This document shows positions 24,900 to 34,383 of a DNA stretch of 64,000 bases, one piece after another (the stretch's first letter is position 1; each line of letters opens with the position of its first letter). Origin of the DNA: Actinomycetota bacterium (GTDB lineage: Bacteria > Actinomycetota > Acidimicrobiia > Acidimicrobiales > Ilumatobacteraceae); the NCBI GenBank assembly GCA_016871355.1, contig VFZC01000010.1, forward strand, positions 1 through 64,000. The letters are read 5' to 3'. The position numbers were made by a program, and so were the translations under genes. The notes under the pieces were generated by a model. That model saw nothing but the letters and a program-made list of their open reading frames with translations, was not told the DNA's origin and searched no databases.

Positions 24900-25756
24900 T
24901 TGGCGGCCGTGCGACCGGCCAGGTAGGCGCCCCACAACGTGACCGCGCAACCGAGCACCGACACGATCTCGACGGCTTCGTCGAGAATGGCCGCACCCAA
25001 GATCAACGACACCACCGGAATCAGATAGGTGGTGACCGACGCACGTGTGCTGCCGAAGCGACCGGCGTTGGCGGCCATGGCCACGTAGGCCAAGGCGGTG
25101 CCGAACACGCCCATGGCCACGATCATGAGGAACGGCTTCCACGCGAACTCGACGTCACCAACCTTGGCGATACCGAACGGTGCGGTGAGCACGAACGCCA
25201 CCAACTGCGTGTTCCAGAGCACCGGCAGGGCTCCGTATTCGCGTTGCAGTGGTGCGGCCAGATCGAGGGCGAATCCGTAGCACGCGAGGGCGATGAAGAT
25301 CAGCAGGAGTCCGATGGAACTGGATGAACCATCGTCGAGTGTCGGCAGTGCGATGAGCACCACACCACCGAAACCGACGGCCAGCCCGTACACCTGCGAT
25401 CGTGACGGTCGGCGTTTGTACACGAGCGTGGCCACGGTGGCCACGAACAGCGGAATGGCACCGTTCAACATGCCCGACACGCTGGACGCGACGCGCTCGC
25501 CCGCGAACGGGAACATGGTGAGCGGAACGGCCATCCAGATGAGGCCGAGGGCGAACAACCGCGGCCAGGCCTCCCGCGGCAGCTTCAACCGTGCGGCCGG
25601 GACGAACGCGAGCGTGGCGAAACCGAGACCGATACGCATCGGCGTGATCATGATCGCGGGGAACGCTTCGAGTCCCTCGGCGATGAAATAGAACGAGGTC
25701 CCCCAGATGAGTCCGGGGACGGCCAGTCGAGCCAGATCGGTGCGAGCCTCGCTCAT
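24896..25756 (-). CDS. EamA/DMT family transporter
   Basis: A 286-residue membrane protein with ten predicted helices in two EamA repeats. The first begins LARLAVPGLIWGTSFYFIAEGL, and the second begins near IGLLLIFIALACYGFALDLAAPL and ends LGAAILDEAVEIVSVLGCAVTLWGAYLAGR. Such drug/metabolite transporters usually export small metabolites. I start at the ATG at 25756; the ORF track extends about 150 codons through the DUF3054 and molybdoenzyme genes in another frame. Its start overlaps the DUF3054 stop by 4 bp, so the pair is coupled. Confidence 0.88.
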   Translation of the reverse strand: MSEARTDLARLAVPGLIWGTSFYFIAEGLEAFPAIMITPMRIGLGFATLAFVPAARLKLPREAWPRLFALGLIWMAVPLTMFPFAGERVASSVSGMLNGAIPLFVATVATLVYKRRPSRSQVYGLAVGFGGVVLIALPTLDDGSSSSIGLLLIFIALACYGFALDLAAPLQREYGALPVLWNTQLVAFVLTAPFGIAKVGDVEFAWKPFLMIVAMGVFGTALAYVAMAANAGRFGSTRASVTTYLIPVVSLILGAAILDEAVEIVSVLGCAVTLWGAYLAGRTAAN

Positions 25757-26145
25757 GTTCGAGACGCCAGACGCCAACGAGCGATCGCGCGCCAGCCGTT
25801 GAGCACGGCTCCCACGAACACGGTGGCGACGATCACGAATGCGGTGGCGGTGCCGTCCTCGAACACGACTTTGCGCAACACCATGCCGAGGGCCACGGTG
25901 CCGACCCAGGTGATCGCGCCCGAACGCGGCGACAGAGGGTCGCGCCACACCAACGCCACCAGCCAGGTGACCAAGAGTGCGACGAGGAACGGCGCGGCGG
26001 TTTCGATGACTCCGGCCGGGGCCACACCTTCGTCGTGATTGCGTCGGCCGATGGCCACGAACACCACGATCGACAGCACATCGGCCACGAGACACCAGGC
26101 GCGTGTCCGTACGGTGGATGCGCGCACGGTGGTCGTTGCAGTCAT
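25753..26145 (-). CDS. DUF3054 family membrane protein
   Basis: A 130-residue protein with four hydrophobic segments. It has the DUF3054 pattern: VADVLSIVVFVAIGRRNHDEG near the N-terminus, ETAAPFLVALLVTWLV, GAITWVGTVALGMVLRKVVF, and a final helix ending GWRAIARWR. The function of the family is unknown. It is flanked at 5 nt and at -4 nt by the molybdoenzyme and EamA genes in one leftward operon. Confidence 0.78.
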   Translation of the reverse strand: MTATTTVRASTVRTRAWCLVADVLSIVVFVAIGRRNHDEGVAPAGVIETAAPFLVALLVTWLVALVWRDPLSPRSGAITWVGTVALGMVLRKVVFEDGTATAFVIVATVFVGAVLNGWRAIARWRLASRT

Positions 26146-26150
26146 GGTGT

Positions 26151-28361
26151 TCAGACCTTCTCGATCGACACGATCGCGTTGTAGTCGGGGATACGACTGG
26201 CATCGTCGTTGAGTTCGGCGCTGATGAGCACGTTGCCCTCGGGCCAGTGCACCTGCACGCTCTGGCGAGGAAGTTGAACCACCTTCACCGTGCCGAGCAT
26301 CGATCCGACCGGACTCGTCAGTCGAACCCGGTCGCCCTCGTTCACACCGAGATCGCGGGCATCTCGTTCGTCGATGTACACCGCGTCACGACCGGCGCCG
26401 GTGAGCGGATCGCGCTCGTTGAACACCATCGAGTTGAACTGCTTGCCGCGACGCGTGCTCAAGAAGAACTGGCCACTTGCAATCGTGGGTGGGCTCACGT
26501 CGACCACGCTGAATCGCGCGCGACCGTTCGGCAGTGGGAATTCGCCGCCGGCGCACAGGTGTCGACCGCCGTATTGCACGGCATCGCCGGTGTCCGACAA
26601 CGTCTCGATTCCGGCGTACATTGGAACCACGCGAGCGATCTCGGCGCGCAGCGCCTGATTGTCGGCCCAGTCGAAAGCCGGGCCTCGTCGTGCATCGGTG
26701 CGCACGGCGAGGTCGGCGAAGATGCGCCATTCGCTGCGGGCCTCACCGGGAGCATCGATCACCTGCGGGCTGAACGCGATCTGCCGTTCGGTGGTGGTGG
26801 AGGTGCCACCACCTTCTTGTTCGTAGCGGGTGGCGGCCGGTAGGAGAATCACGTCGTCGCCGTCGAGCAGCATCTGCGACGTGAGCACGATGTCTTGATG
26901 CACGCGCAGTGGAACACGCTGCAACGCCCGCGCCACGCGATCGGGATCGGGCATGACGTCGAGGAAGTTCGAGCCGTCGAGATACAACACGTCGATCGCG
27001 TCCGATTCGGCGGCCAACACCATTTCGGGTGCGGTGAGGCCGGGACGATCGGGAACCGGGAAGCCCCACGCGTCGGACAGTTCGCGCGCCGACTCGGCAC
27101 TCACCGGGATCGAGCCGGGGAACGCGGTGGAGTAGGCGCCCATCTCGGCGCCACCCTGCACGCCCGAGTGGCCGCGAATGGGCATGAGACCGGCGCCATC
27201 GCGACCCACGTTGCCGCGCGCGAGGGCCACGTTCACGATGGCCTGAACACCTTCCACGCCGTGGCGATGTTGGGTGATGCCCATGCTCCAGATGAGCACC
27301 GCATCGCGCGCCGACGAATACAGATCGGCGAACGCGTTCAGCTGCGCGGCCGTCACGCCCGCAGTGTCGAGAAGATCGCGGAAGTCGAGCGCGTCGAGGT
27401 GCGCACACAACTCGGTCCAACCGGCGGTGTGATCGCGCACGAACGTCTCGTCGATCGCGCCACGTCGACGCAACTCGATCAGCAACGCGTTGGCCAACGC
27501 CACGTCACCTTCGGGGCGCACCGGCACGTGGAGGTCGCACAACTTCGTGCCGAACAAGAACGACTCGGGTTTGGACGGAACCCAATATCGCTCGAGACCG
27601 GGCTCGAGATACGGGTTGACGACCACGACTTTCGCGCCGTTCTTCTTGGCCTCGTAGAGATACTTCGTGAACACCGGTTGGTTGTTGGCCACGTTGGTGC
27701 CCCACAACACCACCAGGTCGGTGTCGATCACGTCTTGCAGACTGCAGGTGCTCGCGGCCACACCGATGGTCGACTTCAATCCGATGGTGGACGGTGCGTG
27801 ACACGTGCGCGCGGCCGAGTCGATGTTGGCGATGCCCATCGCGCGCGCCGCTTTGCCCGCGGCGTAGTACGCCTCGTTGGTGAGGCCACGACTCGTGAGA
27901 TAGATCGCGGTGCGATCGGCGCCGGCGACACGAATGCGTGAGGAAATGGCGTCGAGCGCCTCGTCCCACGTGATGCGGTGGAACCCGAGATCACCGCGAC
28001 GGCGGCGCATCGGGAACGCCAGGCGTCCCATCTCGCGCAACTCGGTGCTCGAGCGATTGCGCAACCACGACACGTCGTGCAGAACCGAGTGATCGAACGG
28101 TTCGGCGCAGTTGACCTCGAGCAACTTGAGCCGCGTGGTGCAGAGATGAATCCCGTCGAGCGTCCAGTCGTGAAAGCCAGCCACGCCGAGAGCGCAACCG
28201 TCGCACACACCCTTCGACAAGATGTTCCAGGCCTTGCGCGGCGACTTCCGGACGTGCAACGCGACCTGAGCCATCTCGGCCAGGTGATTGGGTTTGGTGT
28301 GGCCGATGCCGTTGGGCGAGAGGCTCACCCACGAGTTCGGATTCCAGAGCCGTGGTGCCAC
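26151..28361 (-). CDS. FdhF/YdeP-type molybdopterin oxidoreductase
   Basis: A 736-residue protein of the Mo-bis-MGD family: an N-terminal CDGCALGVAGFHDWTLDGIHLC in place of the usual four-cysteine cluster motif, FHRITWDEALDAI, YLTSRGLTNEAYY, VLWGTNVANNQPV, MGITQHRHGVEG, RGNVGRDGAGLMPIRGHSGVQGG, and a C-terminal MopB domain (VRLTSPVGSMLGTVKVVQLP). It matches the formate-dehydrogenase-alpha-like YdeP group, whose substrate is mostly unknown. No Sec codon is needed: the frame is open throughout. The start is GTG at 28361, 7 nt after the inositol synthase stop and behind GAGGAGA. No fdhD or electron-transfer subunit is adjacent. Confidence 0.82.
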   Translation of the reverse strand: MAPRLWNPNSWVSLSPNGIGHTKPNHLAEMAQVALHVRKSPRKAWNILSKGVCDGCALGVAGFHDWTLDGIHLCTTRLKLLEVNCAEPFDHSVLHDVSWLRNRSSTELREMGRLAFPMRRRRGDLGFHRITWDEALDAISSRIRVAGADRTAIYLTSRGLTNEAYYAAGKAARAMGIANIDSAARTCHAPSTIGLKSTIGVAASTCSLQDVIDTDLVVLWGTNVANNQPVFTKYLYEAKKNGAKVVVVNPYLEPGLERYWVPSKPESFLFGTKLCDLHVPVRPEGDVALANALLIELRRRGAIDETFVRDHTAGWTELCAHLDALDFRDLLDTAGVTAAQLNAFADLYSSARDAVLIWSMGITQHRHGVEGVQAIVNVALARGNVGRDGAGLMPIRGHSGVQGGAEMGAYSTAFPGSIPVSAESARELSDAWGFPVPDRPGLTAPEMVLAAESDAIDVLYLDGSNFLDVMPDPDRVARALQRVPLRVHQDIVLTSQMLLDGDDVILLPAATRYEQEGGGTSTTTERQIAFSPQVIDAPGEARSEWRIFADLAVRTDARRGPAFDWADNQALRAEIARVVPMYAGIETLSDTGDAVQYGGRHLCAGGEFPLPNGRARFSVVDVSPPTIASGQFFLSTRRGKQFNSMVFNERDPLTGAGRDAVYIDERDARDLGVNEGDRVRLTSPVGSMLGTVKVVQLPRQSVQVHWPEGNVLISAELNDDASRIPDYNAIVSIEKV

Positions 28362-28368
28362 GGCCCGA

Positions 28369-29697
28369 TCAGATCTCCTCGTAGTACTCGCGACCGAGAT
28401 GCGTGATCTGGTCTTCGCCCATCATCCAGCGCAACGTGTTCTTCAACTTGGTGAGCTGAATGAACAAGTCGTGCTCCGGGTACAGACCCGGCGCCACCTG
28501 CGGGCTCTTGTAGTAGAAGCTCAGCCATTCCTGAATGCCGCCGAGGCCAGCGCGCTGCGCGAGGTCGGAGAACAAGATGAGGTCGAGCGCGAGGGGAGCA
28601 GCGAGGATCGAGTCGCGGCAGAGGAAGTTGACCTTGATCTGCATCGGGTAGCCGAGCCAACCCGTGATGTCGATGTTGTCCCAACCTTCTTTGTTGTCGC
28701 CGCGCGGCGGGTAGTAGTTGATCTGCACCTTGTGGAACACGTCGCCGTACAGATCGGGATACTTCGACGGCTGCAAGATGTCTTCGAGCACGCCGAGCTT
28801 CGATTCTTCCTTGGTCTTGAAGTTCTCGGGAGCGTCGAGCACTTCACCGTCGCGGTTGCCGAGGATGTTGGTGCTGTACCAACCCGACAGACCGAGCATG
28901 CGGGCCTTCAACATGGGGGCCAACACGGTCTTCATGAGGGTCTGGCCGGTCTTGAAGTCCTTGCCCGAGATGGGCACACCCTTGTCGGTGGCGAACTGGC
29001 GCAGTACCGGAGCATCGACGGCCAAATTGGGTGCGCCGTTGTTGAACGGCACACCTTCGAGCAGAGCGGCGTAGGCGTACAACTGGCACGGCGACACCGT
29101 CTCGTCGTTGGCGTCGATGGCCTTCTCGAACGATTCGAGATCGATGTGCGCGCGGCCCGGCTCGATGAAGATCTCGGTGCTGGCGCACCAGATCATGACG
29201 AGGCGTTCGCACTTGTTGTCTTCGCGGAAGCGATTGATGTCTTCACGAATCGCGTCGAGCATGCCGCGCTTCGACGAGATGGGCTTCACGTGCTGGCCGT
29301 CGAGGTTGCGCGCGTACTTGCGCTCGAACGCCGCCTGCATGGGGCGAACTTCGCGCAGTGCATCGGAGATGGCTTCGATGTGCTTGCCACTCTCGAGAAC
29401 GCCGGCGCGGCTGGCCGACACGTACGCGTCGTCGGGGTACACGTCCCAGGCGCCCCACACGATGTCGTCGAGTGCGGCGAGCGGAACAAAATCCCTGATG
29501 AGCGGCGAGCGGTCGTCGGTGCGCTTGCCCAGGCGGATGGTGCCCATCTGGGTGAGCGAGCCGATGGGCTTGCCCTGGCCGCGCTTGGCGAGTTCGACGC
29601 CAGCGATGAGCGTGGACGCGACGGCGCCCAGGCCGACGGTCAACACACCCAGGCGACCGCTGGCGGGTGCAACCTTCGGGGACGGAGGAGTGGTCAT
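28369..29697 (-). CDS. ino1: Inositol-3-phosphate synthase
   Basis: A 442-residue myo-inositol-1-phosphate synthase: GVLTVGLGAVASTLIAG (NAD-binding, residues ~17-33), FNNGAPNLAVDAPVLRQFA, ISGKDFKTGQTLMKTVLAPMLKAR with the catalytic lysines, GWYSTNILGNRDGEVLD, SKLGVLEDILQP and KVQINYYPPRGDNKEGWDNIDITGW. It turns glucose-6-phosphate into inositol-3-phosphate, the entry to phosphatidylinositol and mycothiol. It is longer than the ~365-aa mycobacterial Ino1. The ATG at 29697 has an AGAGG-type Shine-Dalgarno; the track ORF runs on antisense through folD, which is not credible. Confidence 0.92.
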   Translation of the reverse strand: MTTPPSPKVAPASGRLGVLTVGLGAVASTLIAGVELAKRGQGKPIGSLTQMGTIRLGKRTDDRSPLIRDFVPLAALDDIVWGAWDVYPDDAYVSASRAGVLESGKHIEAISDALREVRPMQAAFERKYARNLDGQHVKPISSKRGMLDAIREDINRFREDNKCERLVMIWCASTEIFIEPGRAHIDLESFEKAIDANDETVSPCQLYAYAALLEGVPFNNGAPNLAVDAPVLRQFATDKGVPISGKDFKTGQTLMKTVLAPMLKARMLGLSGWYSTNILGNRDGEVLDAPENFKTKEESKLGVLEDILQPSKYPDLYGDVFHKVQINYYPPRGDNKEGWDNIDITGWLGYPMQIKVNFLCRDSILAAPLALDLILFSDLAQRAGLGGIQEWLSFYYKSPQVAPGLYPEHDLFIQLTKLKNTLRWMMGEDQITHLGREYYEEI

Positions 29698-29774
29698 GGC
29701 AAAAGGCCTCTCTATGGCGCCAGTCAGGGCGACCGGCGGGCCGGATGTAGAGGCTAGGCGGTCGCCCCTGCTCG

Positions 29775-29780
29775 TAGCAT
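29775..29780 (+). promoter_or_regulatory. Leaderless -10 of folD
   Basis: TAGCAT, then CAACCCG, then the ATG at 29788. Confidence 0.5.
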
Positions 29781-29787
29781 CAACCCG

Positions 29788-30663
29788 ATGGACGCTCGCA
29801 CTCCCGGTGGCGCACTCATCATGGACGGCAATCGTCTGCGTGACGAGATCGTCGCCCGCCTGGCCGGGGAGATCGCCGCGGCCGGGTCGCCGCCGGTGTG
29901 TCTGGCCACGGTGTTGGTGGGCGACGACGGACCGAGCCAGCGCTACGTGCGCAACAAGCACGCCCAGGCCGAAAAGGCCGGCATGCTGAGCCGTAACGAG
30001 GTGCTGGCCGCCTCGGCTGGTCAGGCCGCCGTCGAAGCGGTGGTCGCGCGGCTGGCCGCCGATCCCACGGTGCACGGCATCTTGGTGCAGAGTCCACTGC
30101 CGTCGGGCTACGACGAAGAAGCGGTGTTGGCCCTCATCCCGGCCGACAAGGACGTGGACGGCCTCACCACCCAGTCGATGGGTCGGCTCATGCGCGGACT
30201 CCCTGGTCTGGTGGGGTGCACACCCCTCGGCGTCATGCGCCTGCTCGAGCGCTACGGCATCGCCACGGCCGGGCAGCGGGCCATCGTGATCGGCCGGTCG
30301 ATGCTGGTGGGCCTGCCGCTGTCGGTGCTCTTGGCCCGCAAGGGCGTGGACGCCACCGTCACCATCGCCCACAGCCGCTCGGGCGATATCACCGAACTGT
30401 GTCGCCAAGCCGACATCGTGGTGGCTGCGGCGGGTGTTCCGCGCATGATCACCGCGGCGCACGTGAAGCCGGGGGCCACCGTGATCGACGTGGGCATCTC
30501 GCGCACCGACGCGGGCATCGTGGGCGACGTCGACTTCGAGTCCGTGCAGGCCGTGGCCGGCGCCATCACGCCCATGCCCGGGGGGACGGGTCCGATGACC
30601 ATCGCCTGTCTGCTCGAGAACACGCTCACGGCGGCCCGCCGGCAGGGCGCCTTCCCGGCCTGA
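29788..30663 (+). CDS. folD: Methylenetetrahydrofolate dehydrogenase/cyclohydrolase
   Basis: A 291-residue bifunctional enzyme. ATVLVGDDGPSQRYVRNKHAQAEKAG carries the active-site Tyr-x3-Lys. GILVQSPLPSGYDEEAVLALIPADKDVDGL is the family's QLPLP/PxKDVDG region, with SPLPSG for QLPLP. It also has CTPLGVMRLLE, VIGRSMLVGLPLSVLL (NADP-binding), VVAAAGVPRMI and VDVGI, and ends with TPMPGGTGPMTIACLLENT. It interconverts methylene- and formyl-tetrahydrofolate. It is monocistronic, with its own TAGCAT promoter, divergent from the inositol synthase. Confidence 0.94.
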   Translation: MDARTPGGALIMDGNRLRDEIVARLAGEIAAAGSPPVCLATVLVGDDGPSQRYVRNKHAQAEKAGMLSRNEVLAASAGQAAVEAVVARLAADPTVHGILVQSPLPSGYDEEAVLALIPADKDVDGLTTQSMGRLMRGLPGLVGCTPLGVMRLLERYGIATAGQRAIVIGRSMLVGLPLSVLLARKGVDATVTIAHSRSGDITELCRQADIVVAAAGVPRMITAAHVKPGATVIDVGISRTDAGIVGDVDFESVQAVAGAITPMPGGTGPMTIACLLENTLTAARRQGAFPA

Positions 30664-30687
30664 CCACTCGGTCTCGTGCGATGCGGG

Positions 30688-30717
30688 TTGTGATCGCTTC
30701 GCCGGCCCTGGCAGACT
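30688..30717 (+). promoter_or_regulatory. Promoter of the ilv operon
   Basis: TTGTGA (30688-30693), an 18-bp spacer, then CAGACT (30712-30717). Seven nt later comes the ATG of the leader peptide, which would itself be leaderless. Confidence 0.5.
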
Positions 30718-30724
30718 GTGGCCG

Positions 30725-30775
30725 ATGTTCACCGTTGCTTCGATCCCGGCTCTGGCCCTCGTAGTAATCGTGTAG
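30725..30775 (+). CDS. ilv attenuation leader peptide
   Basis: A 16-codon ORF too short for the track: [16 protein letters not shown], then TAG. Eight of 16 residues are Val, Ile or Leu, and the last four are Val-Val-Ile-Val. It ends where the first hairpin begins and is followed by an intrinsic terminator before ilvB. This is the layout of branched-chain amino acid attenuators: a ribosome held up at these codons when Val/Ile/Leu-tRNAs are uncharged would favour read-through into ilvBNC. The peptide itself has no expected function. Confidence 0.85.
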   Translation: MFTVASIPALALVVIV

Positions 30776-30799
30776 ACGCGCTCGTCCATAGAGCGCGTC
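30775..30799 (+). promoter_or_regulatory. Attenuator hairpin 1 of the ilv leader
   Basis: GACGCGCTC pairs perfectly with GAGCGCGTC over 9 bp around a 7-nt loop. It starts on the last base of the leader stop codon, so a terminating or stalled ribosome would hide its 5' arm. Confidence 0.75.
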
Positions 30800-30803
30800 G
30801 TCC

Positions 30804-30833
30804 GGCCTCCCGAGTGGGAGGCCATTTCATTTC
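30804..30833 (+). terminator. Intrinsic terminator in the ilv leader
   Basis: GGCCTCCC-GAGT-GGGAGGCC is a perfect 8-bp stem with a 4-nt loop, followed by ATTTCATTTC. It lies 52 bp before ilvB and is the termination decision point of the attenuator. Confidence 0.82.
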
Positions 30834-30885
30834 ACTGACCGAAATTCCCGAGCATCACCCACCACCCGTCACGACAGGAAACGAC

Positions 30886-32636
30886 ATGACCGAAAAACTC
30901 ACCGGAGCCCAGGCCCTCATCCGAGCGCTCGAGCTCGAGGGCGTCGACACGATCTTCGGTTTGCCCGGCGGCTGCATCCTGCCCGCCTACGACCCGTTGC
31001 TCGACAGCCCGATTCGCCACATCCTCGTGCGCCACGAACAAGGCGCGGGCCACATGGCCGAGGGCTACGCGCACGTGACCGGTCGTCCCGGTGTGGCCAT
31101 GGTGACGTCGGGTCCGGCGGCCACCAACATGGTCACGCCGTTGTGCGATGCGTACATGGACTCGATTCCGATGGTGTGCATCACCGGTCAGGTGCCCACC
31201 ACCGCCATCGGCACCGACGCGTTCCAGGAATGCGACACCGTCGGCATCACGCGTTCGGTCACCAAGCACAACGAACTCATCATGACGGCCGACGACATTC
31301 CGCTCATGGTGCGTCAGGCGTTCCACATCGCCACTACGGGTCGACCCGGACCGGTTCTGCTCGATCTTCCGAAGGACGTTCTGCAGAATCAGATGACGTG
31401 GCATTGGCCCACCGATTCCGATGTCGAAGACAGCCTGCCCGGCTATCGCCCCACCACCAAGGGCCATCCGCGCATGATCAAGGAGGCCGCGCGCCTCATT
31501 CTCGAGTCGAAGCAGCCCGTGCTGTACGTGGGCGGTGGTGTGTTGAAGGCGCGTGCCGCTGATGCGCTGCGCGAACTCGCCGAACTCATCGACGCTCCGG
31601 TGGTCACCACGCTCATGGCACGCGGGGCGTTTCCTGACGATCATCCGTTGTGTCTCGGCATGCCGGGTATGCACGGCAACGCCACCGCCATCACGGCCAT
31701 GCAGAAGAGCGACCTGCTCATCACGCTCGGTGCGCGATTCGACGATCGCATCACCGGTCGTGTCAATTCATTCGCGCCCGACGCCAAGATCATCCACGTC
31801 GACATCGATCCGGCCGAACAGGGCAAGGTGCGTCGTCCCGATGTTCCGATCGTGGGCGACTGCCGTCTCGTGATCGAAGAGATCATCAAGGCGTTGCGCG
31901 ACATGCTCGCGGGTGGCGAGAAGCAGGCCGACATCTCGGCGTGGAAGAGCCGCGTGAGCGGTTGGCGCGAGCAGTTCCCGCTGCACTACACGCAGAGCGA
32001 GCCCGGTGATGCGCTCAAGCCGCAGTACTGCCTCGAGAAACTGCGTGACGCATCACCCGAAGGCACCATCTTGTGCTCGGGTGTGGGTCAGCACCAGATG
32101 TGGTCGTCGCAGTACTGGAAGTTCAACGAGCCGTACACCTGGGTCAACTCGGGTGGACTCGGCACGATGGGCTTCTCGGTTCCGGCCGCCATCGGCGCCA
32201 AAGTCGGTCGTCCCGATCGCACCGTGTGGGCCGTCGACGGTGACGGTTGCTTCCAGATGACCGCACAAGAACTCGTCACCGCGAGCGTCGAGCGCATCCC
32301 GATCAAGGTCGCGGTGCTCAACAACTCGTACCTCGGCATGGTTCGCCAGTGGCAGGAGATGTTCTACGAAGAGCGCTATAGCGAGGTGTACTTGTCGCCC
32401 GAACTGCCCGACTTCGTGAAGTGGGCCGAAGCGATGGGTTGCGTCGGCATTCGCGTGGAGAGCCCCGAAGAAGTCGAGGCCGCCATCGAGAAGGCCAACT
32501 CGATCGATGATCGTTCGGTCGTCGTCGAGTTCCGCGTCGATGCGGGCGAGAAGGTGTTCCCGATGGTTCCGGCCGGACAGAGCAACGACGACGTGATCCT
32601 GCATCCGGCTCAGTCGAGCCAGAGGGAGTTCCTGCG

Positions 32637-32640
<4 letters not shown>
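30886..32640 (+). CDS. ilvB: Acetolactate synthase large subunit
   Basis: A 584-residue ThDP enzyme: [27 protein letters not shown] with the ThDP-activating glutamate soon after ([14 protein letters not shown]), a central FAD-binding domain, [19 protein letters not shown], and the ThDP motif [16 protein letters not shown]...LNNSYLG. It condenses pyruvate with pyruvate or 2-ketobutyrate at the head of valine, leucine and isoleucine synthesis. The start at 30886 has an AGGAA Shine-Dalgarno; the track's start (30718) lies in the attenuator. ilvN overlaps by ATGA. Confidence 0.95.
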
Positions 32641-34201
<1,561 letters not shown>

Positions 34202-34210
34202 CGTTTCTTC

Positions 34211-34265
34211 GTGGTTCTGGGTGAAATTTTCGCTGGAATCCAGCGAAAATTTCACCCAGAACCAC
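34211..34265. repeat. Perfect 26-bp-arm palindrome after ilvC (probable terminator)
   Basis: Arms 34211-34236 and 34240-34265 are exact inverted copies with a 3-nt loop (AAT). The arm runs GTGGTTCTGGGTG, an A/T core AAATTTT, then CGCTGG. There is no T-tract. It shares TGGGTG plus the following A-run with the elements at 3688 and 10864. The track ORFs on both strands that begin MVLGEIFAG are translations of this palindrome. Confidence 0.85.
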
Positions 34266-34309
34266 AGGACATTCACCGTGGAGCCACGGGTCCGCCCTTG
34301 AAATTCATA

Positions 34310-34346
34310 ATTCCGACTTGGAAGGTCGGGAATCGGTCATTACAGT
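34310..34346 (+). promoter_or_regulatory. Promoter and palindromic operator of metY
   Basis: TTGGAA (34318-34323), a 17-bp spacer and TACAGT (34341-34346) make a plausible promoter. Its -35 lies inside the imperfect palindrome ATTCCGACTTGG-AAGGTCGGGAAT (34310-34333). Such a site recalls Rrf2/CymR-type operators of sulfur genes, but the regulator is not in the window. Confidence 0.5.
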
Positions 34347-34383
34347 GCCACCTCGTCGGATCGACCAGGAGGGCACAACCTTT

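Noticed and set aside
26151-28361. Selenocysteine-containing formate dehydrogenase
   Set aside because: The frame is open without an internal TGA, and the N-terminus matches the YdeP group, which does not use Sec.
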